From contig NZ_BCUX01000032.1 of the NCBI RefSeq assembly GCF_001591445.1, positions 1-58,186 of the forward strand: a stretch of DNA of 58,186 bases, in the 5' to 3' direction. The notes beneath the pieces are model-generated. The model was not told the origin of the DNA and made no database searches. It was given only the letters and a program-made list of their open reading frames with translations. Positions 18,838 through 26,974 of the stretch are shown piece after piece (positions within the stretch are counted from its first letter, which is position 1; each line of letters opens with the position of its first letter). This DNA comes from Neobacillus drentensis NBRC 102427. GTDB taxonomy: Bacteria > Bacillota > Bacilli > Bacillales > Cytobacillaceae. The position numbers and the translations under genes are program-made.

Positions 18838-19050
18838 CCCAATCCAGGTTCGAACACCTGGATTTTTAGGTGGTTTGAGGTTGAATGAAGGGAGTGGATA
18901 GTAAATATCAATCTTGGGCAGTAAATCCGCACATCCTAGGGGATTCTTCCCTTTAAAACGACCGAAATCCAGGCCAGATCCATCTTAAAATAGGTATCTA
19001 AAAGGGTTTGGCGGAAAACGCCACCAAATCGGCGGAATCCACCCCCAATC
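18831..19050 (+). repeat. dispersed element: CCAGG hairpin, spacer, two GGCGGA units
   Basis: The element opens with the hairpin CCAGGT...ACCTGG (18844-18861) plus ATTTTTAG. An AGTAAAT pair follows, and then GGTATCTAAAAGGG. It ends in GGCGGA units at 19010 and 19031, 21 bp apart. The whole arrangement recurs at 19300-19600. Confidence 0.7.
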
Positions 19051-19065
19051 CAGTGAAATAAAAAA

Positions 19066-19101
19066 AAGAGCCACCCCTCACGAAATTACGGGGTTGGCTC
19101 G
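19066..19101 (-). terminator. terminator of the 45-aa gene
   Basis: On the minus strand GAGCCAACCCC pairs with GGGGTGGCTC and is followed by seven T. It overlaps the last codons of the 45-aa frame. Confidence 0.75.
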
Positions 19102-19223
19102 ATCTTCACATCTTCATTTTTCGACAAACTAGAAATATACTCAAATAAACTTGTAAGATAGCTATTAAGCTCAAAACCTTCGTCACTCGCAAACTCCGAC
19201 AATAATAACTGACCATCTTTCAT
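19086..19223 (-). CDS. small hypothetical protein (45 aa), possibly truncated
   Basis: The ATG has GAGGGGG 8 nt upstream, and a strong terminator coincides with the end of the frame. The peptide (MKDGQLLLSEFASDEGF...) is acidic and soluble. The frame stays open and protein-like for about 15 codons upstream of the ATG (GDNEDSRTLFEGVIW) before a stop. It may therefore be the 3' end of an older, longer gene rather than a native microprotein. I do not recognise the family. It lies between two copies of a dispersed repeat. Confidence 0.5.
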   Translation of the reverse strand: MKDGQLLLSEFASDEGFELNSYLTSLFEYISSLSKNEDVKIEPTP

Positions 19224-19299
19224 CCAGATAACCCCCTCGAATAAGGTACGACTATCCTCATTATCGCCAAACTACCATTCTCTTATACATCCAATCTCA

Positions 19300-19478
19300 A
19301 AAAGATGACCTAATCCAGGCCGGATGCCTGGATTTTTAGAGTGTGACGTTGCATAGGGGGGAGTGAACATATAAATCAAAATTTGGCCAGAAAATCCGCA
19401 CGCCCTAGGTGATCCTCCCTTTCAAAACTCCCGAAATCTAGGCACAATCCACCTTAAAATAGGTATCTAAAAGGGGGT
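19300..19478 (+). repeat. second copy of the CCAGG-hairpin element
   Basis: CCAGGC...GCCTGG (19315-19331) with an ATTTTTAG tail is followed by the same sequence order as at 18831. That order includes CCTAGGNGATNCTCCCTTT-type text and AGGTATCTAAAAGGG, up to the GGCGGA array. Similar hairpins occur at about 34055 and 36928. Confidence 0.7.
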
Positions 19479-19606
19479 TGGCGGAAAAGTCGTTGAAGTT
19501 GGCGGAATTCCTCCGCAGTTTGGCGGAATCAATCCGGGAATCGGCGGAATCCCACCGCAGTTTGGCGGAAATCGCCACGAAATCGGCGGAATTCCCAATC
19601 CGTAAA
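19476..19606 (+). repeat. six-unit 21-bp GGCGGA array
   Basis: GGCGGA begins at 19480, 19501, 19522, 19543, 19564 and 19585: exactly 21 bp each time. Some units can fold into small hairpins, for example GCGGAATTCCTCCGC. The stretch between here and 19862 has no gene. Confidence 0.9.
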
Positions 19607-19862
19607 TAGGGAAATACCTTTGAAAAATTTGCCATGGTAATTTAGTCAGTCTCTAGTATTTTCGTATATTTCAAAAAAATAATGAAAATTGGGACAGAAA
19701 ATGATGGAAAATGTCGAACAATACATAGGGGAGGTAATTGGTCGTGGGTCGCATTTAGTATGAACCATGATCGTCTACCTTAATAAAAATACATAATCGT
19801 CCATTTTTCTTAAATGAAAACAAATGAATGTCCCTAAACATGAAATAGGAGAACAAGTTATT

Positions 19863-21143
19863 ATGACGAAAGCATTATTTGAAAATGGTGAATTAACACG
19901 AATCAGAAAAGAAACCCACGGAAAAAGCAAGCAAAACAAAACAGTACCAGATTTCACCACAAGGATGGAAAAACGCGAATATTATCATGGCGTCAATTAT
20001 TTTGATATTCGAAATGTATTAGATGTCAAAGGATTCCTAAAAGATATTCATGCCAATTGGAGTACATATGTGTCACAGGTTAACCAATGGATACAAACTA
20101 GCCCAGTAAAAAAACTTGTCGTGACGGGCATTTTTACCGTAGTCCTTAGCTTTTTTGCAAGCACATCCAATGCTGCATTTATTCAGGAATATACATATCA
20201 GGTAAAAAGCGGCGAAAAAATTGAAAATATCGCCGCAGCACATGGAGTAACAGTAGAAGAAATAGTAGAGGCCAATGGGCTAACTTCGATTAACGGTAAA
20301 AAAATTCTTTTACCAAAAGTACATAACAGAACAGTTACCGCCACCACACTTAATGTTCGCTCAAGCCCGACGACAAAAAGCAGTATCATTGGAACCTATA
20401 AACAAGGGGAGGTTGTGAAAGTTTCATTCGTAGAAAACGGCTGGGCTGCCATTCTGATTAAAGGAAGAGTTTGTTTTGTGAGTGCCAATTATCTTACCAC
20501 ACAAGAAGAAACGACGAAACCAGCGATCACTCAAGCCAAACCTATGTATGTAACGGCCACTTCATTGAGAGTGAGAGAAGCTGCCAATACGAGTAGTGCT
20601 GTAATAGGTACGCTACTATTAAACGATCTTGTTTCTGTCAAATCATCTATAAATGGTTGGGCTCAGATTAATTTCAAAGGCAAAGCAGCGTATGTGAGTG
20701 AAACCTATTTAACTACTAACCTACCAGCAGCAACAAAACCAAAACCAAGTACATCAGTGTATGTGATTAAGCCCGGTGACAATTTTACAAAAATCAGTAA
20801 AGCCCTAAATATCTCTGTCGCATCGATTCAAGAACTAAATCCAACCGTAGACTCAGCAAAGTTGAAAATTGGCCAAGCAATCAAAATCCCTGCCAAAACT
20901 GGAACTGCTACTGCTACTGCAACTGCAACTGCAACTGCTACGAATCAAATAAAGGTTGCAGCAAATATAGGAAGGGTGGACCCCCAAGGAACTTTTCGGT
21001 TTATCACATCTAATGGGATCACGTATACTGCCAAAGCATCAGGCAGTTTGTTAAATGAATTATTCAAACATCAAGGGGAAAAAGTAACCCTCACACTTGA
21101 AGGCAAAAGAGGTCAACAAATGACTTTACTTTCTTTAAAATAA
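19863..21143 (+). CDS. membrane-anchored LysM/SH3b cell-wall-binding protein
   Basis: This 426-aa protein starts at an ATG preceded by TAGGAGA; an upstream in-frame ATG at 19824 has no ribosome binding site. About 75 cytoplasmic residues precede a membrane helix (KKLVVTGIFTVVLSFFAS, about 82-100). Outside are LysM 1 (YQVKSGEKIENIA), two SH3b domains (TLNVRSSP and SLRVREAA), LysM 2 (YVIKPGDNFTKIS), an alternating Thr-Ala linker and a C-terminal beta-rich domain of about 65 aa. LysM and SH3b modules bind peptidoglycan. No hydrolase domain is present, so a wall-anchoring or scaffold role is inferred. A strong terminator follows. Confidence 0.85.
   Translation: MTKALFENGELTRIRKETHGKSKQNKTVPDFTTRMEKREYYHGVNYFDIRNVLDVKGFLKDIHANWSTYVSQVNQWIQTSPVKKLVVTGIFTVVLSFFASTSNAAFIQEYTYQVKSGEKIENIAAAHGVTVEEIVEANGLTSINGKKILLPKVHNRTVTATTLNVRSSPTTKSSIIGTYKQGEVVKVSFVENGWAAILIKGRVCFVSANYLTTQEETTKPAITQAKPMYVTATSLRVREAANTSSAVIGTLLLNDLVSVKSSINGWAQINFKGKAAYVSETYLTTNLPAATKPKPSTSVYVIKPGDNFTKISKALNISVASIQELNPTVDSAKLKIGQAIKIPAKTGTATATATATATATNQIKVAANIGRVDPQGTFRFITSNGITYTAKASGSLLNELFKHQGEKVTLTLEGKRGQQMTLLSLK
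20897..20941 (+). repeat. hexanucleotide microsatellite encoding Thr-Ala
   Basis: ACTGCT/ACTGCA units repeat six to seven times and encode an alternating Thr-Ala stretch between LysM 2 and the C-terminal domain. Because the unit is 6 bp, slippage changes the linker length without a frameshift. Confidence 0.85.
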
Positions 21144-21150
21144 ATCGTAC

Positions 21151-21188
21151 AAAAAAATTAGCCTCAGGTTTGAGGCTAATTTTTTTTG
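21151..21188 (+). terminator. Rho-independent terminator
   Basis: AATTAGCCTCA pairs with TGAGGCTAATT around a GGTT loop, flanked by A and T runs. Confidence 0.9.
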
Positions 21189-21243
21189 AGCTAAGAATAA
21201 GTTAGGCAGCAAAAAACAAATATGGCACCCTGCCATCCAAAGG

Positions 21244-21376
21244 GGTTTGGCGGAATAGTAGCTGAAGTTGGCGGAATCCCACCGCAGTTTGGCGGAATAA
21301 ATCTAGAAATTGGCGGAATCACGCCACAAGTTGGCGGAAATCACCACTAAATCGGCGGAATCCCCAATCCAAGGAA
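21244..21376 (+). repeat. six-unit 21-bp GGCGGA array
   Basis: GGCGGA begins at 21249, 21270, 21291, 21312, 21333 and 21354, all 21 bp apart. Spacers match the other arrays unit by unit: unit 1 has AATAGT, unit 2 ends CGCAGTTT, unit 3 has AATAAAT. It lies between the LysM gene terminator and the 3' end of cotA. Confidence 0.9.
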
Positions 21377-21504
21377 CCCCCGACCCGTCCGCCAAGAGTG
21401 TATAAATAGCAATCGTCCTAATAGTAAGGATAATACCCAGGATAACCATAAACATAATAAGGGGTACCATAAAGATAGGGGAATGTCTTTAAAAAAGCGG
21501 CCAT

Positions 21505-23037
21505 TTACCTGATCACGATAAACGGCCGCATCATCTCATAATCCTCATGCTCCAGCATATGACAGTGCCATACATACAAGCCTGTAAATGGACCAAACTT
21601 GATAATAATTCGCGTGACTTGATTCGGATCGGCGCGAACCGTATCCTTCCAGCCGCGTTCGTGCGGTTCGGGCGGATGCGCCGGCCCCGTATAATGGATT
21701 GTTTTCTCTTTTTTATACCTATCCACATCAAAATCCCGGCGGTCTAACACTTGAAAATCAATTAAATGAATATGAATCGGATGGGAATCATTAGTTAAGT
21801 TAATCAGATACCATATTTCCGTCGACCCCAATTTTGGATTTTCAGAGATGGACGCATCCCACGACTTGTTATCAAGCAGCATCCATTCGCGGCCGTACGC
21901 ATCCATCCTGTCATCTAACGTGAGGTAGCGTGTCTTCGAAGACACCTGATCATTAAGCAGCGGAACAGGCATCAGAGACGCAGGAATCACACTCGTATCC
22001 ACATGAGCCAAGGGAAGCACCACTTGAAACTGCATCACAGTGCCCGTATCTTCAGTGACCGGATCTCCCGTTGGAAAAGCAGCAGGTGCATCATTTTTCA
22101 TGATAATATTTTTCCCCTCAAGATTCGTGAAATCAATGATCACATCCGCTCGTTCAGCCGGTGATAATAGGATTTCAGTGACACCAATCGGCTGCTGCAT
22201 GAAGCCACGTTCCGTCGCAATGAGATACATCCGCTGCCCCGAATCCAGCTTCAACCGAAAAAAACGACTATTGGCTGCGTTGAGGAGCCGAAATCGATAT
22301 TTACGCGGTTCCACTTTTAAAAAGGGAAAGACTTTGCCATTCACAAGGAGGGTATCCCCAAAAAATTCAGGAACAATCGACGTTTCCAATTCAGGGACAG
22401 GTTTTTCGGGCTGTTTCGGGTAAGAAAGCGACCCATCGTGATGGAAAGTCTTATCTTGAATCATCAGCGGGACATCATATACCCCGCTTGGTAAATTCAA
22501 TAACCGCTCCCGTTGATCTCGGATCAAATAGAATCCGGCTAAGCCCGCATAGATATTGAGCCTCGTAATCCCGAGGGTATGGTCGTGATACCAAAGGGTG
22601 CAGGCACGCTGACAATTATCATAGCGATTGACCTGTTTTCGAAAGTAAGGCCCCACCTTTTCAAAGTCCTTCGTAAACCAAGCCTCCGGGTAGCCATCAC
22701 TCTCCCATTCCACACAGGCGCCGTGAACATGAACCACCGTCCGGACCTCCGGCACATCCTTATGGGCGCCATGCACCGTAAAGTCAACTGGCAAAAGATG
22801 TTTAGCCGGCAGATCATTGATCCAGTTGATATACACCTTTTCACCGCTTTCGGCCTCAATCGTCGGGCCCGGATAGCCCCCTTCATAGCCCCACACCGTC
22901 GTATCCTTCAACTCACGATGAAAGGAGTGCTTGAATTCCGTCATCTTCACTTCATAATAACTGGAGGCCGGATCCCTCCACCGAGGCTTTAACATCGCAG
23001 GAATCGGAAGTTCATCCACAAACTTAGCGAGTTTCAT
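21505..23037 (-). CDS. cotA: spore coat laccase CotA (multicopper oxidase)
   Basis: This 510-aa protein has the length and N-terminus of CotA (MKLAKFVDELPIPAMLKP). All four copper-binding segments are present: HVHGAC (about 104), WYHDHTLG (about 150), HPIHIHL (about 422) and WHCHMLEHEDYEMM (about 490-504). The last includes the type 1 Cys and axial Met. It oxidises phenolic and other substrates with reduction of oxygen to water in the outer spore coat, and in B. subtilis it produces the brown spore pigment. GGGAGGAAAGG precedes the ATG. Expression is expected to be mother-cell specific; I could not identify a sigma-K promoter with confidence. Confidence 0.95.
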   Translation of the reverse strand: MKLAKFVDELPIPAMLKPRWRDPASSYYEVKMTEFKHSFHRELKDTTVWGYEGGYPGPTIEAESGEKVYINWINDLPAKHLLPVDFTVHGAHKDVPEVRTVVHVHGACVEWESDGYPEAWFTKDFEKVGPYFRKQVNRYDNCQRACTLWYHDHTLGITRLNIYAGLAGFYLIRDQRERLLNLPSGVYDVPLMIQDKTFHHDGSLSYPKQPEKPVPELETSIVPEFFGDTLLVNGKVFPFLKVEPRKYRFRLLNAANSRFFRLKLDSGQRMYLIATERGFMQQPIGVTEILLSPAERADVIIDFTNLEGKNIIMKNDAPAAFPTGDPVTEDTGTVMQFQVVLPLAHVDTSVIPASLMPVPLLNDQVSSKTRYLTLDDRMDAYGREWMLLDNKSWDASISENPKLGSTEIWYLINLTNDSHPIHIHLIDFQVLDRRDFDVDRYKKEKTIHYTGPAHPPEPHERGWKDTVRADPNQVTRIIIKFGPFTGLYVWHCHMLEHEDYEMMRPFIVIR

Positions 23038-23116
23038 AGGTCCGCACCTTTCCTCCCTTGGAAGATTACCATGATAGTAATGTATGAAACATAAATCAAA
23101 AATATATTAAAATAGG

Positions 23117-23150
23117 AAAAAGGACAGGTCACTTCAACCTGTCCTTCATT
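23117..23150 (-). terminator. terminator of the yjcZ-like gene
   Basis: AGGACAGGT pairs with ACCTGTCCT across a 7-nt loop. On the minus strand it is followed by a T-rich tail, before the cotA promoter region. Confidence 0.8.
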
Positions 23151-23168
23151 ACTTAGTCACCTGCTAAA

Positions 23169-23297
23169 TTAGTATCCGCTCATTAAAGAAGCACCAACAA
23201 TGATCAACAAAATGAATAGTACAACGATTAAGACAAAGCTGTTTCCGCCGCCATAACCGCTACCGCCACCGTATCCAGATTCATATCCATATCCCAT
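23169..23297 (-). CDS. YjcZ family sporulation protein (42 aa)
   Basis: The 42-aa peptide [18 protein letters not shown]... ends in a hydrophobic segment [19 protein letters not shown]. This is the hallmark of the YjcZ/CotJ-adjacent family of small sporulation membrane peptides. The internal ATG at 23297 is chosen because AGGTGGTG lies 8 nt upstream and because family members start with MGYG; a longer frame upstream is not expected. It is probably inserted in a forespore or mother-cell membrane. It is co-oriented with cotA downstream, consistent with a sporulation neighbourhood. Confidence 0.85.
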   Translation of the reverse strand: MGYGYESGYGGGSGYGGGNSFVLIVVLFILLIIVGASLMSGY

Positions 23298-23611
23298 ATA
23301 TAATTCACCACCTAATACAACTAGTAGGATGCCAACAACCATCCCACATATAGTATATTTTTTCCAGAACAACATGATTGGACAAGTTCACATTTCATAT
23401 AAAAATCCGCAATTATACTAGAAAATCAGATATTTGTTCTCCATAAATTGTCTAACTGTACAAAACAGTTAGATTTTCATAAACATGCCTGTTGAACTTC
23501 AAAACAGCTGGAAATGTAACTGTTTTTTTATCTTAGGACAAGTAACCACACTATGATACAAGTCCAATCATAGCTTATCTTAGAGAGTAAAAAGGGAGGT
23601 GGAAGAGGTAA

Positions 23612-23950
23612 GTGGACGGGAAGAATCAACATCAAAAACAAAAATCGACGAGAGAAATAGACCCCTTTTCAAAATTTATGTTTGGCAACCGTAAGCCAAG
23701 AGGCTCAAACCATTCACAAGAAAGTACAGAACAAAAAGGCGATTGGTTTTTCGGGCGAAGAAGAAAGGGGAATGAAAACAAGGAAACTCTAACGACTCAG
23801 AATAAACTAGAAAACATGATGAACAATGTGGATATAGAGCAACTTTTTGAAACCTATGACACCCTCATAACAACAACCGAACAATATAAACCGTACTTGA
23901 AAGGAATCACACCGTTTTTTAGTAAATTCACTAATAAATTCAAAAGGTAA
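23612..23950 (+). CDS. basic low-complexity protein, possible spore-associated
   Basis: This 112-aa protein starts at GTG with AAGGGAGGTGG upstream. The first 65 residues are hydrophilic and basic (PFSKFMFGNRK, DWFFGRRRK). The last 45 form a likely helical region (NNVDIEQLFETYDTL ... YKPYLKGITPFFSKF). There is no signal peptide or membrane helix. The layout recalls small YppG/YqfQ-like spore proteins, but I cannot assign it to a family. Its neighbours cotA and yjcZ make a sporulation role plausible. Confidence 0.6.
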   Translation: MDGKNQHQKQKSTREIDPFSKFMFGNRKPRGSNHSQESTEQKGDWFFGRRRKGNENKETLTTQNKLENMMNNVDIEQLFETYDTLITTTEQYKPYLKGITPFFSKFTNKFKR

Positions 23951-23984
23951 TTTTAGTGGGGCTGCGTGTGGGAAAAGGCAAGTG

Positions 23985-24180
23985 GATATATAATAAGCGG
24001 AGAATTTCCGGTTAACTGCAGAATAGAGCTCAGTTCGGGGTAAATAGGCGGAGGATTTCCGCTTAAGCAAAGCAAAGTTACCCATTTTCATGGTTTTCGA
24101 GTAAATAGCCGGAATCCCTCCGTCTATTTAGGCTATTTTCAGAGCTATTTCCTAAATAAGAGGAATTTCTCCGCTTATTT
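23985..24180. repeat. 51-bp-spaced hairpin repeats (GCGGA...TCCGC)
   Basis: Four copies of a TAAATA(A/G)-CGGA...TTTCCGCTTA unit have their TCCG words at about 24007, 24058, 24119 and 24170. The spacings are 51, 61 and 51 bp. Each can form a small GCGGA/TCCGC-type hairpin. The same family is seen at the left edge of the window. Confidence 0.7.
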
Positions 24181-24245
24181 ATCAAACTCGCTTTAGCGGC
24201 TAATGAACTTGTACAATTTAGGGATCCTTTCCGTATCAGAAATTC

Positions 24246-24285
24246 AAAAAAGGCTTAGAGATATTTGTGTCTCTAAGCCTTTTTG
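24246..24285. terminator. bidirectional terminator
   Basis: AAAAAGGCTTAGAGA pairs with TCTCTAAGCCTTTTT. It lies between convergent genes and can serve both. Confidence 0.85.
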
Positions 24286-24396
24286 ACTATGAAATATACT
24301 GTGAAGTTTATGTAACTTGCTATATAATTTGGCTTACGATTTACCGTTTTGCACCTCACAAGTAAACCCATTAATTCGAAGTGAAGTTATTTCTGT

Positions 24397-24909
24397 TTAA
24401 AATTCCACCCCATACAACTTAAGCTCCTCAGTATCATTGGGGAGTAAAATCATCTTTTCGTACTTCATGCCAACCTTCTCAAGAAGCCTTGATGACGCAA
24501 CATTATCGACAGTGGTAATCCCGACAATCCGCTGCAGTCCGATTTGATCCCTTCCAAACGCTAATGTGGCAGCAGCTGCCTCTGAGCCGTAACCCTTCGA
24601 ATGAAACCGTCCTAGAAAACCAAAACCCAGATCAACATCCTCTAATCCATCCCGCTTGATCAATCCGCACAGCCCAACCGGGGTCCTTTCCGCATCCTTA
24701 AGTTCCGTCAAAAAGAGACCAAAGCCCAGGCGGGAGTACATCTCCATGGGGCCTGTTACAATATAGTTACCTGCATCCTCTAAAGTCCGCACACCGCGAT
24801 CACCAATGAAACGAATCCAAGAAGGATCATTCAAAAGTTCCAGAATAAACGCTGCATCATCGGTTGTTAACCAGCGGAGAATTAAATGTTCTGTTTCTAT
24901 TACTTTCAC
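24397..24909 (-). CDS. GNAT family N-acetyltransferase (RimJ/RimL-like)
   Basis: This 170-aa protein begins IETEHLILRWLTTDDA, the typical opening of RimJ/RimL-like GNAT enzymes. The acetyl-CoA binding region appears as LGFGFLGRFHSKGYGSEAA (about 92-110). The final part has GITTVDNVASSRLLEKVGM (about 132-150). It transfers an acetyl group from acetyl-CoA to an amine; the substrate is not predictable. It is a single-gene unit with a terminator downstream. The frame matches the usual family length, so it appears intact. Confidence 0.88.
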   Translation of the reverse strand: MKVIETEHLILRWLTTDDAAFILELLNDPSWIRFIGDRGVRTLEDAGNYIVTGPMEMYSRLGFGLFLTELKDAERTPVGLCGLIKRDGLEDVDLGFGFLGRFHSKGYGSEAAAATLAFGRDQIGLQRIVGITTVDNVASSRLLEKVGMKYEKMILLPNDTEELKLYGVEF

Positions 24910-25119
24910 CTAAAATGCACCTCACTTTAATGAAAAATTCTTACTCAAGTCAAACTATATCATGTATCCTAAAATGGAGGAACTTCATTCCTGTGGAGGC
25001 AATGAAATGGAAAATACCATCTTTGTTACTTTTCCCTCCAATTGAGTTTTTCCACGATGATTCCATTAATATTGGATGGATCACAAATCAAAATGATTAA
25101 AACAGAAAGAGGGAAAACA

Positions 25120-25698
25120 GTGCGGCCTCAAAGAAGATTATTAATTTTAGCGTTGGTCAGCAGCATGTTAGTTATATTAATTGGCTTTTTCCAATGGAAT
25201 CTGATCGAAATCATCACCCCTTTTCTCATGATGCCAGTGTGGCTAGTGGTGTTCGGGTTTTTTATAGTGATAACAGTAAGAGCAATTTTTCAGCTAGTTA
25301 AATATAAAAATTGGCTGCCATTAGCGATTCAGATTGTCACAATCCTATTCTTTGTCTACTTTCCGTTTACAAAAGTGATGCTCGATTTAGACTTTAAGAT
25401 GCACAAAACCGATCGAGAAAAGGTTGTGAGCATGGTGGAAAGTGGGAAGCTGAAACCGAATGTTCCAGACAGTCCGTCGCTCATTCAGCTTCCTAAACGT
25501 TACGACCAGCTCTCAAAGGGCGGTGGGGAAGTGATTGCTGTGCAAAAAGGCGAGCGCCTTACTATTCTGTTCTTTACCTATCGTGGAATACTAGATAATT
25601 TCTCAGGATTCGTTTACTCACCCAATGGTCAAAAGTTGATAGAAAAGGACCTTGATGAAGACTTCGTAGAAATAGAAAGGCTAGCAGAACATTGGTAG
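25120..25698 (+). CDS. hypothetical integral membrane protein
   Basis: This 192-aa protein is predicted from GTG at 25120 because AAAGAGGG lies 6 nt upstream; earlier ATG codons (25042 onward) lack a site. Three hydrophobic helices lie in the first 95 residues (about 7-24, 32-52, 66-88). A soluble domain of about 100 residues follows with no recognised motif. It is probably an inner-membrane protein with its C-terminal domain on one side. A 32-aa membrane peptide gene follows at 27 bp and may be co-transcribed. Confidence 0.6.
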   Translation: MRPQRRLLILALVSSMLVILIGFFQWNLIEIITPFLMMPVWLVVFGFFIVITVRAIFQLVKYKNWLPLAIQIVTILFFVYFPFTKVMLDLDFKMHKTDREKVVSMVESGKLKPNVPDSPSLIQLPKRYDQLSKGGGEVIAVQKGERLTILFFTYRGILDNFSGFVYSPNGQKLIEKDLDEDFVEIERLAEHW

Positions 25699-25725
25699 TT
25701 TGTCAGTTCAAACTAGGAGGCAAAT

Positions 25726-25824
25726 ATGAAGATTAATTTTGTTGAAGCTTGTTTTATCTTATTATATATCGTGGCTTTCATCGGCATTATTGCTGCTAGC
25801 GTGATTTTATTTATTCATGGGTAA
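25726..25824 (+). CDS. single-pass membrane microprotein (32 aa)
   Basis: The ATG is preceded by a perfect AGGAGG at 6-nt spacing. The 32-aa peptide begins MKINFVEACFILLYIVAFIG and is almost entirely one membrane helix. A terminator follows at 25885. I do not recognise a family. The strong translation signal, the position behind the membrane-protein gene and the terminator support a real gene. Confidence 0.65.
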   Translation: MKINFVEACFILLYIVAFIGIIAASVILFIHG

Positions 25825-25884
25825 TACATTTAGGCTAAATAACATTAGAATTTGCAACATAAATAACATATTAAATAGTAAACA

Positions 25885-25920
25885 AAAAAGCTCAGGGTTA
25901 CGACTCTGAGCTTTATCTTT
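25885..25920 (+). terminator. Rho-independent terminator
   Basis: AAAGCTCAG pairs with CTGAGCTTT, followed by ATCTTTT. It closes the 25120-25824 pair and faces the minus-strand gene at 25963. Confidence 0.8.
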
Positions 25921-25962
25921 TAGAAGACTTATTTCATTAAAAGTCCCTTTAATGAAATGGTA

Positions 25963-26136
25963 TTAGTAGGATTTATTGTTAAAACAATTTTCACAAATGA
26001 ATTTCCCTTCATTTCTCAAAAATGCTTTTATTTCAGTGAAGCCTTTTCTTTTAGGGTATCGCATTTTTACAACGACAACATCATCTTCTTTAATTTCCTT
26101 TTCACAAACGATACACTTTGGTTTATCCCATAACAT
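25963..26136 (-). CDS. small zinc-ribbon protein (57 aa)
   Basis: The peptide begins MLWDKPKCIVCEKEI and ends with CENCFNNKSY. Two CxxC pairs about 37 residues apart fit a zinc ribbon. Similar Bacillus proteins are sometimes mislabelled as iron-transport components. The ATG at 26136 is chosen over an upstream in-frame start (26190) that would add a charged leader; AGAGGGG lies 12 nt upstream. The function is unknown. Confidence 0.6.
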   Translation of the reverse strand: MLWDKPKCIVCEKEIKEDDVVVVKMRYPKRKGFTEIKAFLRNEGKFICENCFNNKSY

Positions 26137-26338
26137 TACAAAAACACCCCTCTTATATATCCTTACGAAAAACTTCAATAAAAGTTTCATCCTTTACCCT
26201 GCGTCTTTAACGGAATACAGACTGTTCCTTTATCTCTATGCTTTAACACTTATTAGCTACTTCCTACGAGGTTTTTTAACACCACAAATAACAACCGAAA
26301 TCGTACCGCCTAGTCATAAAATAAGGTAACTTAAAAGG

Positions 26339-26515
26339 GGTTTGGCGGAATAGTCATCGAAGTTGGCGGAATCACGCCACTGTTTGGCGGAATAAAATCA
26401 AGAATCGGCGGAATCACACCACAACTTGGCGGGATTCCTCTTCAAGTTGGCGGAATCCTCACACCAAACGGAACCCCCCTAAAAAACTATCCTAATAAAA
26501 ATACATGGTGTTTGG
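26339..26515 (+). repeat. six-unit 21-bp GGCGGA array, left of the toxin-antitoxin pair
   Basis: GGCGGA (or GGCGGG in unit 5) begins at 26344, 26365, 26386, 26407, 26428 and 26449, each 21 bp apart. The tail CTAATAAAAATACA recurs after the array at 27468. It is a direct copy of the array on the other side of the AbrB-Doc pair. Confidence 0.9.
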
Positions 26516-26609
26516 GTCTTTTATTTTTTTTAAAAAATTAATCGACTTCTTTATAGTGTTCACAAAGGAAAGAGGTTTGACTGTGAAAGTAACGTTAGTA
26601 TGCTATTAT

Positions 26610-26619
26610 CGTTATAACG
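26610..26619. promoter_or_regulatory. candidate operator of the AbrB-Doc operon
   Basis: CGTTATAACG is a perfect 10-bp palindrome located 83 bp upstream of the antitoxin start. Further AACGTT words occur at 26591 and 26617. AbrB/MazE-type antitoxins usually autoregulate through such sites; binding here is inferred. Confidence 0.45.
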
Positions 26620-26701
26620 TTAAAACATTAGAACGGTTATTTTTGCTTTATTGGTTATAAACCACTAAAAATATGTTTATAAATAGTGAGGAGGAATGAT
26701 T

Positions 26702-26968
26702 ATGACTGTAACGGTGGTGAAAGAAGTGGAACGAAAGGTAACAAGAATCGGGAATAGTTTAGGGGTTACGTTTCCACAGGAAGTATTGGAACAATTGAAA
26801 ATTGGTCAAGGTGATGAAGTACGTTTTGAAATAGTGAATGGTCAAGTAACCATTAAGAAAAAAGTAAATTTAAAACTGCCAAAAGGAATTGACGAAGAAT
26901 TCTTAGAGCAGATGAACGATATGATTAATGAATACGACCAAACCTTTAAAAACTTGGTCGATAGGTAG
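26702..26968 (+). CDS. AbrB/MazE-type antitoxin
   Basis: This 88-aa protein has an N-terminal AbrB/MazE/SpoVT swapped-hairpin domain. It contains RKVTRIGNSLGVTFPQEVL, then QLKIGQGDEVRFEIVNGQV (about 10-52). An acidic C-terminal tail (about 60-88, DEEFLEQMNDMINEYDQ) probably wraps and blocks the toxin. The second ATG (26702) is used because AGGAGGA lies 6 nt upstream of it and touches the first ATG. The Doc-family toxin begins 6 nt after its stop, so the pair is one operon. Confidence 0.88.
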   Translation: MTVTVVKEVERKVTRIGNSLGVTFPQEVLEQLKIGQGDEVRFEIVNGQVTIKKKVNLKLPKGIDEEFLEQMNDMINEYDQTFKNLVDR

Positions 26969-26974
26969 GTAGTC

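Noticed and set aside
19438..19635. Open frame across a 21-bp array as a gene
   Set aside because: Its 7-residue repeats follow from the 21-bp period, it has no ribosome binding site, and similar frames exist at every array (27263-27574, 27424-27615).
25042..25119. Upstream ATG starts for the 25120 membrane protein
   Set aside because: They lack a ribosome binding site and add a non-conserved-looking leader; GTG at 25120 has AAAGAGGG at 6 nt.
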